Below the pieces are notes generated by a model that worked only from the letters and a program-made list of their open reading frames with translations, had not been told where the DNA came from and did no database searches. A program made the translations under genes and the position numbers. This document shows positions 15,791 to 27,825 of a stretch of 64,000 nucleotides of DNA, in pieces. The stretch comes from Stercorarius parasiticus (lineage: Eukaryota; Chordata; Aves; Charadriiformes; Stercorariidae): contig VWZL01000521.1 in assembly GCA_013396915.1 (NCBI GenBank), forward strand, positions 62,001 through 126,000. The letters are read 5' to 3'. Each line of letters opens with the position of its first letter. Positions within the stretch are counted from its first letter, which is position 1.

Positions 15791-15838
15791 AACACACACA
15801 AAAGAAAAAAAAAAAGAAAAAAAAAAAGAGAGAGAGAA
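15791..15838. repeat. A-rich low-complexity tract
   Basis: ACACACAAAAG is followed by two A runs each broken by G, then an AG-repeat tail (AGAGAGAGAG). Confidence 0.85.
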
Positions 15839-17420
15839 CAGAGATCCTCTATTTATGTCATTTTTCCTTCTGGTAAACCGCATCGTTTCAAACCTGATGT
15901 TCCATGTTGAACTGTGAGTTTCTAGCAAGCTGGTTGTGTTTCCTTTGCATTCCTTCGCGAGACAGGCAGATGACTGATTGCTAAACCAGAAAGCAATTAA
16001 AAAGTCAGAGGAGCTGAAACCTACGCTACAGTAGATTCCATAAAGATAAGTATGTCCAATGCATACTAATTGCTGGAGTCAACACGAAAACTCATAAAAG
16101 AGCCATCTATAATTCATGCAGTCTGGCAAGACAGTAGCTGTAAGTTACCCACTACCACTTACAGATGAATAAACTATACGAAACAAGGGGCGGTGGGGGA
16201 GATGCTCAGCAACTGTTTTCCCCTCTCTGCCTATTACCAGAAGGAAACCTCACATTTTTCCAAGATGCTATTTTTCTGTTGTTGCCAGGGTGAGGAAGGG
16301 GTGTCTTGACCTGTAATTAGAGTTGATCCTGATCAGAACAAGCGTTTCACCCCCGCACCAGTATCCCTGCCTCCTTCCACCCCATGGCTAGAGGTTGCTC
16401 GTGCACACACAGAATTAAAAAAAAAATAAGTCTCCTTCATCCTCCTCATGCTGCCCAGGTGAGAAGGAGCAGGGGCTGTTCCCTGCTCTCTACAAACACA
16501 CTGCCCGCAGCAGATTCCCTCCCCCTGTGCCACGCTTTCATCCAAATCCCAGCAGAAAATTAACGGCGGAGTTTACCGGCTGGGTTTTGACACAGGATGA
16601 AAAGATACGCATTCATTTTTTATTTTTCCTTTATTCCTTTACGCGGGACTAAGTCTCAAACACAGTCTCACATTGAGGGAAAGGCATCCCACACATGCTC
16701 CACCTGAAAAAGAAGCAAGAGGTGTCCTTTTCCCCCACCCGACAGCGGATGGGATCTGGGACACGTGCTGTCACAGAAAAGGGCAGCAGCAACACGCACG
16801 CCCTGGGGGAGCACGGGCTCATCGTCGCATTTAGAGATGATTAAAAAAAAAAGAAAAAAACCCCAGAAACTGTTGCATTTAGCTGTCTCCCCAGCCAGTT
16901 ACTGCACACCTGAGCACTGCGCAAGTGTGCCAATTAGACAAAAAAAAAAAAAAGTCAAGGGCCACCAGTGCATCAGCCCAGACCCAACATTTACATGTGA
17001 ATTAAACAAAGCCCCAGGTTTTCACGAAGTTCTCGTAAAGAAAGAATTACAAAACAGCAGCGTTTGCCCGTCTATCTTTAGAATTTACCTGTTAGACCCC
17101 TGCAGGTGTTGCCACCACCTAGAGACGCAGATGAAAACACTAAATTAAATGAAATGATAATCACTAAAAATAAGTATACATTTAGAAGGCAGCGCATCCA
17201 CCGCTACAGCCAGAGCAGGGTGGGGGGGTGAGGAGGGGGAAGGAGACACGCTCTCATGGCAGATGGCCAAATACTGTTTGCAGCCTTGCTCCCCTGCCAG
17301 CGTTATTTCCATAGCACTAGACACAAAGGATGGCTGACCGGTTACAGCTCAACAGGAACGCCGGAGGACTCCATGGCTTGGGATTTTAAAAGCCAAACGA
17401 CTGGAGGGTCCTTTTAAAAA

Positions 17421-17430
17421 NNNNNNNNNN
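17421..17430. other. Assembly gap (10 N) inside a poly-A run
   Basis: Ten N lie between AAAAA and AAAAAAA. The flanks suggest an unresolved homopolymer rather than missing unique sequence. Confidence 0.95.
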
Positions 17431-19518
17431 AAAAAAAGCCTTTAATTCAGCCCCAACTGTTCAGGCAAATGCAAGACCTGTCGGGTGGGATTCCCTAGCC
17501 CGTATTTTGCAGGAGGACACGGACACCACCGCAGCGGGCACTACCTCTGGGCAGGAGAGCTGTCAAATCTCCTCCTTGGAAGATATATGTACCATTGTAC
17601 CACACGGGTATGCCTCTAAAGAAGAACAGACTAATTATAACCGCTCGATTCCTAGCAACAGAGCAGAGTTCTCCTTTCACTCAAATTAAGGAAGCTTCTT
17701 TCAGTTTTGTTTTAAATAATCCAGGGCCCGCTTTCGCCAGCCTCCACGCTGTGGGCCCGTGCATGACCGCTGTGTCACTAACCCAGACACACGGGGGGGG
17801 GTTTCAGCAGCACTGAGGCAAGTCAAGCCCGTTCGACCAGATTAGGCTTCAATCCAACACTGCAGAGGCAACACCAGCTTAAATTGCCATGTTCCAACTT
17901 AGCTTTGGCTGTTTCCTGAATAACTAGCAGTGTCAAACAATAAGAGTTTCGCGGTCAATGCCAGCTATGCCCAGGTACCCGGAGTACACGATGAACTGGG
18001 ATTACTGGTGCTCCAGTCGGGTGGCTCAGGCTTTGAGAGCTGCAGGGACCAGCTCTGGCTCTTCCCATCCCCGGGGCAGCAGCCGGCTCATTTTGAGTGA
18101 GCGCTCCCCCCCATTCCAACAGCGCTTCTGAACAGCCCAACANTATAATTTTTCAGAGTTCTCAGCCCACAAATCATCCTCCTTATTTCCTCCTCTCCAG
18201 GCGTGCTGTCCCCCCGCCCCTGGCTACATGCCTGAACAAGGCAGTTGGCTGGTGCAGATGCCGGGACAGGCTCCCTTTCCCAGCGGTGCGGAGCGGAGCA
18301 GCCTTGGCTCCGGTTCCACTCGTGCTCAGAGGAAGGCAGGGCTTCAATCGCACAAGTCAAAGTAGCGACGGGAGTCCGAGCTTGCTAAGCAGGGTGGGAA
18401 AAATAAAGGCCTCATGTTAAAGCACACCCAAAACTCATACAAGCAGGTTTCCTGGGGGAAATCTTGTGTTCCAGAGGAAATGACTGGATGCAGCATAAAT
18501 AAAATATATTAACACACACAGTTAAACACATCCCTGCAACTCTCCACCTAGCTTACTTGGCTCTAAACCCAAACTGCAGCACATTAGCAGCAACAGCAAC
18601 TGAAAGGAGCCGAATCATCCATCATTTTGCCATTCGAAAGTTGCCAATCCAGAAGATGAACATCGAGCACAGGGCTCAGAATTAAGCCCCCGCTGTCCCC
18701 TAACGTGGAATAATTCCTAGTCGATATATTCACGTTTGAAAGGCACATAGGTATTTGCAAAAACTGCGCCTTGTTAAATGCAGAGATTTGACCTTTGCCA
18801 TTTAGCAATGGGGGCGGGGGGTAAGAAATAGGTCAGAAAATTCTAACACTGCCATGTCAAGTCAAGAACATCCCACAGGCACAGAAGACACGGTCACGCA
18901 GTGGTTAGCGAAAAGCCACAGTGTGTAAATAGCAAAAAGTTTGCATTAACCTGTAAAAGATGATTTATTTTTTTTTCCTAAGGAGAAGAGACACCAAGAC
19001 AGAGACCTGCAAAGAGGAAACCGATGGTTCTCAGGAGCAAAACTCATCCAACTCCTCTCTTTGCTGGGAAACGAAAGCACAAGACGACAACACAAGCATC
19101 GTTAGTGGATGAAGCCATCCAAGAGCCTCAATTAAGACTGAGGGGGAAATGGCACAAGAGTTCAGCGCTAATTGGAAATGCAAACATTTATCATCAGGGT
19201 AGCGCTCGCTTCTGTGTATGGCTCCATTGTGTTCAGGGCAGCTAATGACAGTAGGAAGCCCCGTGCTCCGTCGTATTTATGTAACGACTGGCAAAGCTGT
19301 CACATTCCCTTAATTGCTAGCCAGGATTTTCATCCTGGCAGTAGTTCTCAATTAAAGGAAATCGCAAAGACTGCTTCAGTATCACATTGCTTCGCTAAAG
19401 CTCTGGTTCTTCTTCAAAGCTGGGGAAAAGAGGAAGAATGAATAATTCTCCCAAGACAGAATGAGCGCTGCACCAAACATGAGCTTTTTGTAGACAAACC
19501 GAATTAAGAGATAGAGAG

Positions 19519-19773
19519 CAAATGGCCTCAAGTTGCGCCAGGGGAGGTTTAGACTGGATATTAGGAAAATTTTTTACACTGCAAGGGTTATCAAGCATTG
19601 GAACAGGCTGCCCAGGGAAGTGGTTGAGGCACCGTCCCTGGAGGTATTCAAAAGCTGGGTAGACGTAGTGCTTAGAGATATGGTTTAGTGATGGTTTTTG
19701 TCAGAGTTACGTTGATGGTTGGACTCGATGATCTGAAAGGTCCCTTCCAACCTAGGCGATTCTGTGATTCTAT
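19519..19773 (+). mobile_element. CR1 LINE 3' tail (TCGATGATCTGAAAGG subfamily)
   Basis: The copy begins GCAAATGGCCTCAAGTTGCG and runs through the end of ORF2. It ends with TCGATGATCTGAAAGGTCCC and the GATTCTGTGATTCTATA terminus. It is very similar to 3821-4058 and antisense to PAK1. Confidence 0.95.
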
Positions 19774-19888
19774 AAGGAGAGCACGATCACACAGCTAGAA
19801 CTGAAAGAGCTAATTTAGCATCAGTAAAGACAAAAAAAATTGAGATCTGCATATAAATCTGCTTCAAGTTTGCAATGATTACTCCTTC

Positions 19889-20129
19889 TGAAAGAGGGGA
19901 GATTTAGATTGGATATTAGGATGAAATCCTTTCCTGTGATGGTGGCAAGCCCCTGACCCAGGTTGCCCAGTGAAGCTGTGGCTGCCCCATCCCTGGAGGT
20001 GTTCAAGGCCAGGTTGGACGGGGCTTGGAGCAACCTGGTCTAGTGGGAGGTGTCCCTGCCCAGGGCAGGGGGGTGGAATCAGATGATCTTTAAGGTCCCT
20101 TCCAACCCAAACCATTCTATGAATTATGA
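19889..20129 (+). mobile_element. CR1 LINE 3' tail (GGGAGGTGTCCCTGCC subfamily)
   Basis: It starts GAAAGAGGGGAGATTTAGAT and ends TCTTTAAGGTCCCTTCCAAC then ACCATTCTATGAATTATGAT. It is a different subfamily from its neighbour at 19519 although both have the same orientation. The same tail type is seen at 11312, 33860 and 56217, and on the minus strand at 20863. Confidence 0.94.
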
Positions 20130-20862
20130 TACATGTAATGCTCTAAAAGCAGTTCGTTTCAAAGGCAAAATGAAAAAGCCTAAGGTAGCTTCGGGTTTCA
20201 CAGCAAAGCCTCCTGCATTGGTAGAGCATCAGCGCACCATCTAGCAAAACACCCAGTTGTACCTAGTTTATAATCCCAGTCCGTACAGAAGTAAGCACAG
20301 CGAGGATACTGTGTCAAGGTCTCGCGTTCCCAGACTTCCTTCCTTGTACCAAATGGACTGCGGAGCATTCACTAGTCCATTAAGAACCATCATCGTTTAA
20401 TTTCATGAGCAGCAGGTTGGTTTTAGGAGGTACCATCAAGCCTTTTATCACATCATTTACTCAGATCCCAATCATACTTTCTGTATGTCAGCAGAGAAAA
20501 GAAAGCTCTACAGGGCTGGTACAAAGGATCTGCTCTTTCTGCAATATATTGCAGAATATATTGCATTAGCGCTCAGTTAAATAAAGCCCATCAGCCAAGT
20601 GAACTATTTTTACTCCATTGAATAAAAGGAAATGTAAGAACACCACTTATTACAGAAGCAGGCCCGTTTTAAGGCACTGTGTAATTAGGAGTAGGCGTCA
20701 GTAACAGGACCAGAAATAGTAGGCACGGTTTTCCTGAACATCTTTGTGCAAGTCTTTCTGGGGCACGGATCTTCTTATCCTGTGTTCTTGCTACGATTAC
20801 CCAAGCAGCTTTAAGTAGCGTGCATGGATCTTCACTGCTACTTATTTAAACCTCATTCTTTC
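20130..20862. other. Intronic block, no gene
   Basis: Unique-looking AT-rich sequence. The only structure seen is a perfect 14-base palindrome and partial repeat at 20540-20565. Confidence 0.5.
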
Positions 20863-21016
20863 TCATAGAATCACAGAACGGTTTGGGTTGGAAGAGACCT
20901 TAAAGACCATTCAGTTCCAACCCCCCTGCCCTGGGCAGGGACACTTCCCACTAGACCAGGTTGCTCCAAGCCCCGTCCAGCCTGGCCTTGAACACCTCCA
21001 GGGATGGGGCAGCAAC
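20863..21016 (-). mobile_element. CR1 LINE 3' tail, reverse orientation
   Basis: It begins CATAGAATCACAGAACGGTT, the reverse of the CR1 3' terminus. It then reads the complement of the CCCTGCCCAGGGCAGG and TTCAAGGCCAGGCTGGAC blocks and stops at about CATCCCTGGAGGTGTT (reverse). Only about 150 bases of the 3' end remain. It is in sense orientation with PAK1. Confidence 0.94.
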
Positions 21017-22074
21017 ACCGGCTGCAGCCACAAAACCTAACCCAGAGGAGACCGATCGGGCTCCTACACGCAGCCCTGTCAGCACCTGCAGCAAGCGACT
21101 CGCTCCTTTCAAGCGGACAAGGATCTACATCATAAAATTAGCAACAATATGAACTGCAAATTCAGCAGTATTTGGATTTCACCGATGGATGGACTGCCAG
21201 TACGCATGTTTTATTCATCTCAAGACTGCTTCGTCAAGTTGGTTACTCTCCCTTCTGTACTTAAAATGCTAAAAATCATTTTATGGTCACTATCGAGCAG
21301 CCAAGAAACTCAATAGAGAGTGTTGTCTCTTTTCTAAGTGCTGGCCAAAACTCACCAGATTTCCCAAATGAAGACAACAACCAAAGACTGATGTTCTAGG
21401 AAGCTGTATGAGTCAGAGCATTTTGTTCAGTATAGTATTCCCTCCCATCGCTGTAAGTCACCTTGCTGAAGTCCCACGGCTACTTCCCGCTACAGTCATC
21501 GGCATGTGAATCAGCCTCCCTGCGAGAGCACCACACGCAGCGGATCAAGACGCAGAGTTTTCTGATCATCCTTCTGTAATTCCAGTAATTCAGATTCAAG
21601 GACGCTCACCACCAGCACGCTCTCCTAGAGGTTCCTGCTACCTACCCATAACCCTAAAGCTTCCTCAGTGTTCAGGCACTCAAACCAATTCTCATTTCAG
21701 CATCCAGCCCAGGTTACCTGCCCACACTCCCTCTCTCTCCTGTTGTAAATCCAAGGCAAGAGAGTGTAAAATGAGATACTTAAAATTCCATAGCTAAAAC
21801 ACTACAATTTCACCTCTCACCTTTACAGTAACAGCTCTGGTTGCTATAAAACTCTGATAGAGCAGCTATTTCACAGCCCAAAAGAAACATCGGCGTTGAC
21901 CCCTAAGCATACCCAGGAGGAATGCAGGGGGCTGCACCTCCCAAACCGATTTTGCCCCCTCCACTTTATGGCATTTACACCCTGCCCCACGGAAGCGCTG
22001 GCTCCCTCTTTACTGCAGCTCACATTCATACACCCGCTGTGGCACAACCTGCGCTAACTGCCCCCCTCTCCTGC
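21017..22074. other. Intronic block, no gene
   Basis: No exon, repeat family or RNA gene is recognised in this kilobase. Confidence 0.5.
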
Positions 22075-22192
22075 TAGAATCATAGAATTAAGGTTGGACT
22101 TTCAGATCATCGAGCCCAACCATTAACCCAACTCTGACAAAAACCATCACTAACCCATGTCCCTCAGCACCACCATGTCTGCCCGGCTTTTN
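22075..22192 (-). mobile_element. CR1 LINE 3' tail, reverse orientation
   Basis: AGAATCATAGAATTAAGGTT followed by TTTCAGATCATCGAGCCCAA is the reverse complement of the TCGATGATCTGAAAGG-type CR1 end. The complement of the ACCATGGTGCTGAGGGACAT-like region follows. The homology ends at the ambiguous base 22192. Confidence 0.88.
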
Positions 22193-22960
22193 CGAGGGGC
22201 TGTCCTTACACTCCTCGCAGAGGGATGCAGTGAAAGGAGATCCCTGGCTGCAAGAAAGGAGATCCTGCAAATCAATCCAGAACAGAGCAGGACCCGATGG
22301 CTTAAGTAAACCCTCTCCTTTGCAAGTATGAGGTTGCTTCTTCCACTCCTCCTTCCCAGCCATTTCCTTTGAGCTGAGTTTTCCTCCAGTCCTGGTTATT
22401 CTTGTACTGCTGGTATTTGCAGGTGCTGATTCACAGCCTCCCAAGACACGCACGTTTGGCTGCTTTCATTTTTAAGAAAAATCACTTCAGGCTGGAAATA
22501 GCTGTTGTTTTTCTGTGATCACTCTTCAACGTATATCTAGTTTTATCTGAGGATACTTTAACTAAAGCCTCAAAGTTTTATCAGTCTCTCTTGCTCTATT
22601 AAAATATTATAAAACAGACATCAAAATTTGTGGCCTGCTATCGTGCTAGGTCCCTTTTAGCTTTAAAAACTGAAGTTGGATTTGAGCCCAATATATATTC
22701 TTTAAACTTCTAACACAGTTTGAATTTACATCCCCATAGGTGAATCTTCCCCTGAGGGTTTCAATCCTTAATAAAATCAAAAACCTGCAAAAACGTAACG
22801 CTTTTGCTCTGTCAAAGCTGAACCGAGATATCTCAAATAGAAGCGGTCAAATCCCACATCACAACTTTTTGAAATGGGCTCTCAAAAAGCAGCCCTGCGC
22901 AAGTCAGCCCACAAGTCTCTTATTTTAATATCTTACGTTATAGCAGCAGACTCTTTTCAG
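22193..22960. other. Intronic block, no gene
   Basis: AT-rich sequence with no repeat or exon that I can recognise. Confidence 0.5.
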
Positions 22961-23235
22961 TGGTTCCCAGTAACAGGACGAGGGGTAACGGGCATAAGCT
23001 GGAACATAGGAAGTTCCGATCAAATATGAGAAAAAACTTCTTTACGGTGAGGGTGACAGAGCACTGGCCCAGGCTGCCCAGGGAGGGTGTGGAGTCCCTT
23101 CTCTGGAGACTTTCAAGACCCGCCTGGATGCAGCCCTGAGTGATGTGCTCCGGGGAATCCTGCTTTAGCAGGGGAGTTGGATAGATGATCTCTAGAGGTC
23201 CCTTCCAACTCTGAAAAATTCCGTGATTCCATGAA
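22961..23235 (+). mobile_element. CR1 LINE 3' tail (third subfamily)
   Basis: The copy starts TGGTTCCCAGTAACAGGACG and passes through CACTGGCCCAGGCTGCCCAG. It ends GATGATCTCTAGAGGTCCCT and AAATTCCGTGATTCCATGAA. The CTCTAGAGGTCCC tail distinguishes it from the other CR1 groups here. It is antisense to PAK1. Confidence 0.92.
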
Positions 23236-24412
23236 ATGGCTTCTATCTTACATCCGAGACGATGTAGCGTTTCCAGCCTCTGCTCCGCTGGTTCCTAACC
23301 TTCTCTCCCCCCCAGAGCATCTGTATTCTGGGTGTTTCCTTGGAGATTCATTAACTGCTCCTTCCTCAAAGGCTGAGATTATTGGCATTTTTCTCCGACT
23401 AGATTTCTAAGCGTTTGAAAGACCTGTCAGGACAGAGAAATAAATAAATACAGAAAGATACCAATTCATCATTCTCTCTGTCAAGACATCGCAGGCAAAG
23501 AGAAGACCGAAGTTTTGGCTGATGTCTTTAAAGACCGTTTGCTATCTTGCGTGCCTGTGTGTCATTTACATACCATTTCACACCAACGTCAGTGTCCTCA
23601 GAGGGAGAGGGTGAATTAGAATATCAGTATCTCTAATTTAGGAGGCAATTAGACCAACAACAACAAACCAGAGCTGAATGTATGCTCAAAACAATCTAGT
23701 TAGAATTCTATTTTAATTAAAAAACAGTCAAATAATCATATTATCCCAAGGATTGCTTTAGGCGTGGTTTCAATCCAGCACACTTTTTTTTTTTTTTCAT
23801 CTTTTAGTTCCATACCCAGAAAATGATTGAAAAAACACTATAAACTACCGGAATGGTCCGTTCTGTACAAGTTCCTCTCCCAGTCGGAGAGCCCAGGAAG
23901 GCTGAGAAAGAAACGTTCCAATGTCAGTCAGCCACTGGCTAAGCCGCTTAAAAGAAGAAATGAAAACCAATAAAGTAAAAGAAGCATATATCCCAGGGCA
24001 ATAAATACAGTTTTCCCATTTTTCACCCCACTACCTGCAAATATAGTCTCAAAGGACACCTTTTATTTATTTCCTCTTATTTCCAATCCTTTACCTCCTT
24101 TGTCAACACGTAACATGCACCTCTTCTACAGCTGCACCGTTCACGTGATTTTATTTAAAGGGGAAAAAAAAAAAAGAGAAAGAAGTATTTCAAAAATCAT
24201 CTTTCATTTCTGGATTTGCTCTCACACGCCGCGTGGGGCCCTGCCACATAGCATGAATTTTATCCAGAGGAGACGGCAGCAGCACAAGCCAACGCAGCTG
24301 CCAGAGCCACTTACCTGCAGGTATCGCTGAACTGGGGCCCCGGGGAAGACGGCAGAGGGAGCAGGGCAGAGGTAGAGCATGTAGTACAGTAGAGTGTGCT
24401 TGTACAAACATG

Positions 24413-24466
24413 GACACACACATGTACATACATACACACACGCGGGTCTGTGCATGCATGTATATA
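24413..24466. repeat. CA / TACA / TGCA simple repeat
   Basis: GGACACACACATGTACATAC followed by ATACACACACGCG and GTGCATGCATGTATATA, an alternating purine-pyrimidine stretch. Confidence 0.8.
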
Positions 24467-24570
24467 ACTTGCACCACCCAAGCAACTCACCTATTTTGTT
24501 TACTCCCAGTGAGAGCGCATCATATGACCATTTATAAAACGTAATTATCCTCCAGTGATATAAAGTGGTA

Positions 24571-24592
24571 AAAAAAAATATATATATATATG
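24571..24592. repeat. A/(TA)n microsatellite
   Basis: Eight or more A followed by six TA units. Confidence 0.85.
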
Positions 24593-24613
24593 CTATAAAG
24601 CACAATAGACAGC

Positions 24614-24725
24614 TCTGAAATCATATAATTTGGTATTACGCATTGCCAAGTTACGTCTGTAAGTACACATCTGAAATCATATAATTTGATATTACGCATT
24701 GCCAAGTTACGTCTGTAAGTACGCA
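24614..24725 (+). repeat. 56-bp direct tandem duplication (two copies)
   Basis: Copy 1 (24614-24669) and copy 2 (24670-24725) both start TCTGAAATCATATAATTTG and run through ATTACGCATTGCCAAGTTAC to GTCTGTAAGTAC. They differ by about two substitutions, one being G/A after the TAATTTG/TAATTTGA point and one near the end of the unit. The near-identity indicates a recent duplication. Confidence 0.95.
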
Positions 24726-26954
24726 TACACCGGATCTTGTTTCTACTAACCGGAATCCATATTAATTTAAAAAATAAATAAACCAACCCCCCAGAGGCAT
24801 ATAAACAAGGCTGTTGCCCAAATCCACGTCGACCTCACGCATACAGGTCATTCAGCCACTGCCACTCGCTGTATGGAAACATGCTTAGGAATTAAACAAG
24901 AAAAGAAAATGAAGACACTTCTTGAGCCCGTTTCCTCCTCCAAGACACTTGTGGGCAGGAGGGAGGGCCAGGCAGCTCAGAAAGGTTAACCACACAATTT
25001 CCCTTTGGGCTTGTGCTGAAGAAAGAAGAGATTCAAGGTCTTCCGGTTCCAGAAACAGAAATCCTCCTCTGCGGAAGTTTTATTCTACCAGGTCAACACA
25101 CAGAAGACAGTGGTGGGTCCCCAGCCATCTCCTTCACCACTCCTCATCCTGCCAAGGCCTCAAGTCTGCCAAACTCAAACTCCAAATGGCTTATTGGGAG
25201 GTAGAGAAGATGCCAACAGACAAAACTAATAACGGTCCTGAACTTGGACTATCTTCACGTTATTTATTTTTAGCATTTGAGTGTAGAAGCCCAAGGAACT
25301 GGTGAGTAGAAACAGGTTTCACTCATCCTGGTATTTAGTAATAAGAGTAAACTTCAGCTGTGAAGCCTCCTCCACTGCCTGCATCCCCCAAAAACCAGTA
25401 GGAAATCAGGTAGGATGTGTTGATAGTGAATGTCATTATGATGAAGTGGGAAGATTTTCCTTATTAGAGGTTCTACAACCCTTAAACTTTGAGAAAGTCT
25501 GCCTGCAGGGACGGAAGCTCACTCCCTGCTGCTAGGACAGGGCGTAGACCCAGAGCAGTCTCCATGAATATGCAGAACTGGTGGGTGAGCGTTTCCGGTC
25601 CCCTCCCCACTCCCAAAAGAACAACAGTTAGAACAACTTTTAGACCTTTACGCTCAAGGATAATATCCTTACAAAGCAGCTCTCGCAGGCAGAGGCAGCA
25701 AGGTCTTCATTTAACCTGGCAAATTTTTTTACAGTACGCGGTCAGAAAGCCAGAGCAACGTGGCTTCGCCCGTATGTGGGCATGACCACCCAACGTGGAA
25801 CTGTGTCACAGTCCTGCAGGATCAGGGTCACCGCTGTGCTGCAGCTTGGGGGTCACTAGGGCCAAAGCCCATCTCACCCGCACACGCAAACCCAGCGTGG
25901 AATATCGCGGCATGAGGCCACCAGACCATACGGCAAGAGCACCTCTGAAGACCGAACTCACAAAGACATACTCAAGACTGAAGTATGAGGCTGACGGAAG
26001 AGGTGATATTTGCTCTGAACCTTTTCTATACCATCAGTGCTTGCACAACACTAATTATGACAGCCAACAGCAGCAGTCACTCTGATGGGAGGGTTGAACA
26101 AGAGCGACACAGCTGTCGGCCACCTTCAAAGAACCAAATCCTTAAGAGTTCATCATTTTGGGGATGGAACATAATCCATCCAGCAAGATACGCAGGTCTG
26201 CAGCTTTTCTCAGAATGCTTCAGAGAGTAAGTACAGCTGACGCAGACATTAAAAAACTAAGCGCGTTTGCCTGTTTCTCAGGGGGATTTAAACAGCAGGT
26301 GAGTGGGGCTGGTCTGTGGGACACGACCCTTTTTTATTTCAGCTATTTAGATGCAAATTGCCCCCCTCCCTCCCTCCCCCTCTCAACACCATCTGTTAGC
26401 CCAGAGGTTTAGACTGTGCCTAGGGTGTAGGTTTTGGGGGAGGGGAATATAGATAAAGCATTGAGAAAATTTCAGTCGATGCCCCTATTTCCTCTGGGGC
26501 ACAATCTAGGGGGGAGAAAAAAAAAAAAATCACTTTGCAATACTAATAAATTACAATAGGATTTTTCACTCATTCTACTGCATTTTTCCATCGTCCCCAT
26601 GGATTTCCTACCCTAGAAAGCACTCCTTGCCCAGCTTTCAACCAACAAGCAACATTATAGAGTGACACAGCAGGTTGCTATGGTGTTAGCATAAGGCGTG
26701 AGCTGGTATTGCAGGAAGTATCAGAGATTCAAGGAATTAAAGTCTTAAAATAATAATGATGAAGGGCTTCACTACAAGGCGCAGTATTTAATGTTCTTTC
26801 AGGGCTAGGGAAGTTACCTCATCTCTGTCTGATCTTCCCCAGCAAACAGCAAGGTACTTTCAAGAACTGTTGAGAGATTTGATTCATTAAATGCTTCACC
26901 CAGGATTCTTCATAAAGGAAAACTATGGGTGACGGCACGGAGTATACTTTCAGG

Positions 26955-27825
26955 AAGCCTGAAGACGATACAGTATTGGGAGGGGTGGCTGGTGGACCAG
27001 ATGGGTGTGCTGCCACTCAGAGGGATATGGACAGGCTGGAGAAATGGACCAACACCAACCTCATGAAGTTCAACAAAAGAAAATGCAAAGCCCTGCTGCT
27101 CGGGAGAGCTCCAGCACAGACTGGGAGCCAACCAGCAGAAAAGCAGCTGTGCAGAGAAAGTCCTGGTAGACATCAAGTTGACCATGAGCCTCCAAAGTGG
27201 CTTCGCAGCAAAGAAGGTCAACAGCATCTGGGCTGCATTCGTAAACAGGTCAAGGGAGGTGATCCTTCCTTTCTGCTCAGCCCTGGTGGGACACATCTGG
27301 AGTGCTGGGTCAAGTGCTCGCCTCCCCAGTACAAGAGAGACATGGACATACTGGAGAAGAGTCCAGCAAAGGTCCACATTGGAGCATCTGGAGATGAGGA
27401 GAGGCTGAGAGTGGTGGGACTCTTCAGCCTGCTGAAGGAAAAGCTCAGGGGGATCTTATCAATGTGCATAAATACCTGATGGGGGTTAAAGAAGATGGAA
27501 CCGGACTCCTCTTGGTGGTATCCAGCAACAGGACAAGAGGCAGTGGGCACAAACTGAAATACAGGAAATACCATTTAAGTGTAAGAAGGAAGGGGAAAAA
27601 GAAGAAACACACACAAAACAAAACAAGAAACCAAAACCAAAACCGTTTTTTCTGAGGGGGGAACCAAACCACAGAACAGGTTGCCCAGAAAAATCATGGA
27701 GTTTGCATCCTTGGGGGTGCTCAAAAGCCCCCTGGACATGCCCCTGAGCAAACTGTTCCAGCTGCCACCACTTTAAGCAGGGGGCTGGACTAGACTATCC
27801 TGCAAACCTCACCAATTCTGCAATT
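26955..27825 (+). mobile_element. CR1 LINE fragment, longer, older, with A-rich insert
   Basis: It begins in ORF2 (GATACAGTATTGGGAGGGGT, then AGAGGGATATGGACAGGCTG and CTCATGAAGTTCAACAAA). It continues through the C-terminal region (GGTCAAGGGAGGTGATCCTT) to a degraded end near CACCAATTCTGCAATT. A stretch at about 27590-27645 rich in AAAC/AACC is absent from other copies and splits the AAGAAGGAA...TTTTTTCTGAGG region. The ORF2 frame is broken in several places. It is antisense to PAK1. Confidence 0.9.

Larger units (their letters stand above)
11878..19518. other. Presumed PAK1 first intron, 7.6 kb block without transposons recognised
   Basis: The block contains a CA microsatellite (13927-13949), A-rich runs (15791-15838, 16840-16860, 16940-16953), a ten-base N gap (17421-17430), an ambiguous base at 18143, a G-rich quadruplex-type tract (17218-17239) and several G homopolymers. 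GC is moderately raised around 13.5-14.0 kb and 18.0-18.4 kb but CpG density is not island-like. No coding exon is recognised. Confidence 0.55.
23236..26954. other. Intronic block with simple repeats and a tandem duplication
   Basis: It contains T- and A-rich runs (23786-23800, 24163-24176), CA/TACA repeats (24413-24466), an A/TA tract (24571-24592), a 56-base tandem duplication (24614-24725) and an A run at 26517-26530. No exon is recognised. Confidence 0.55.
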
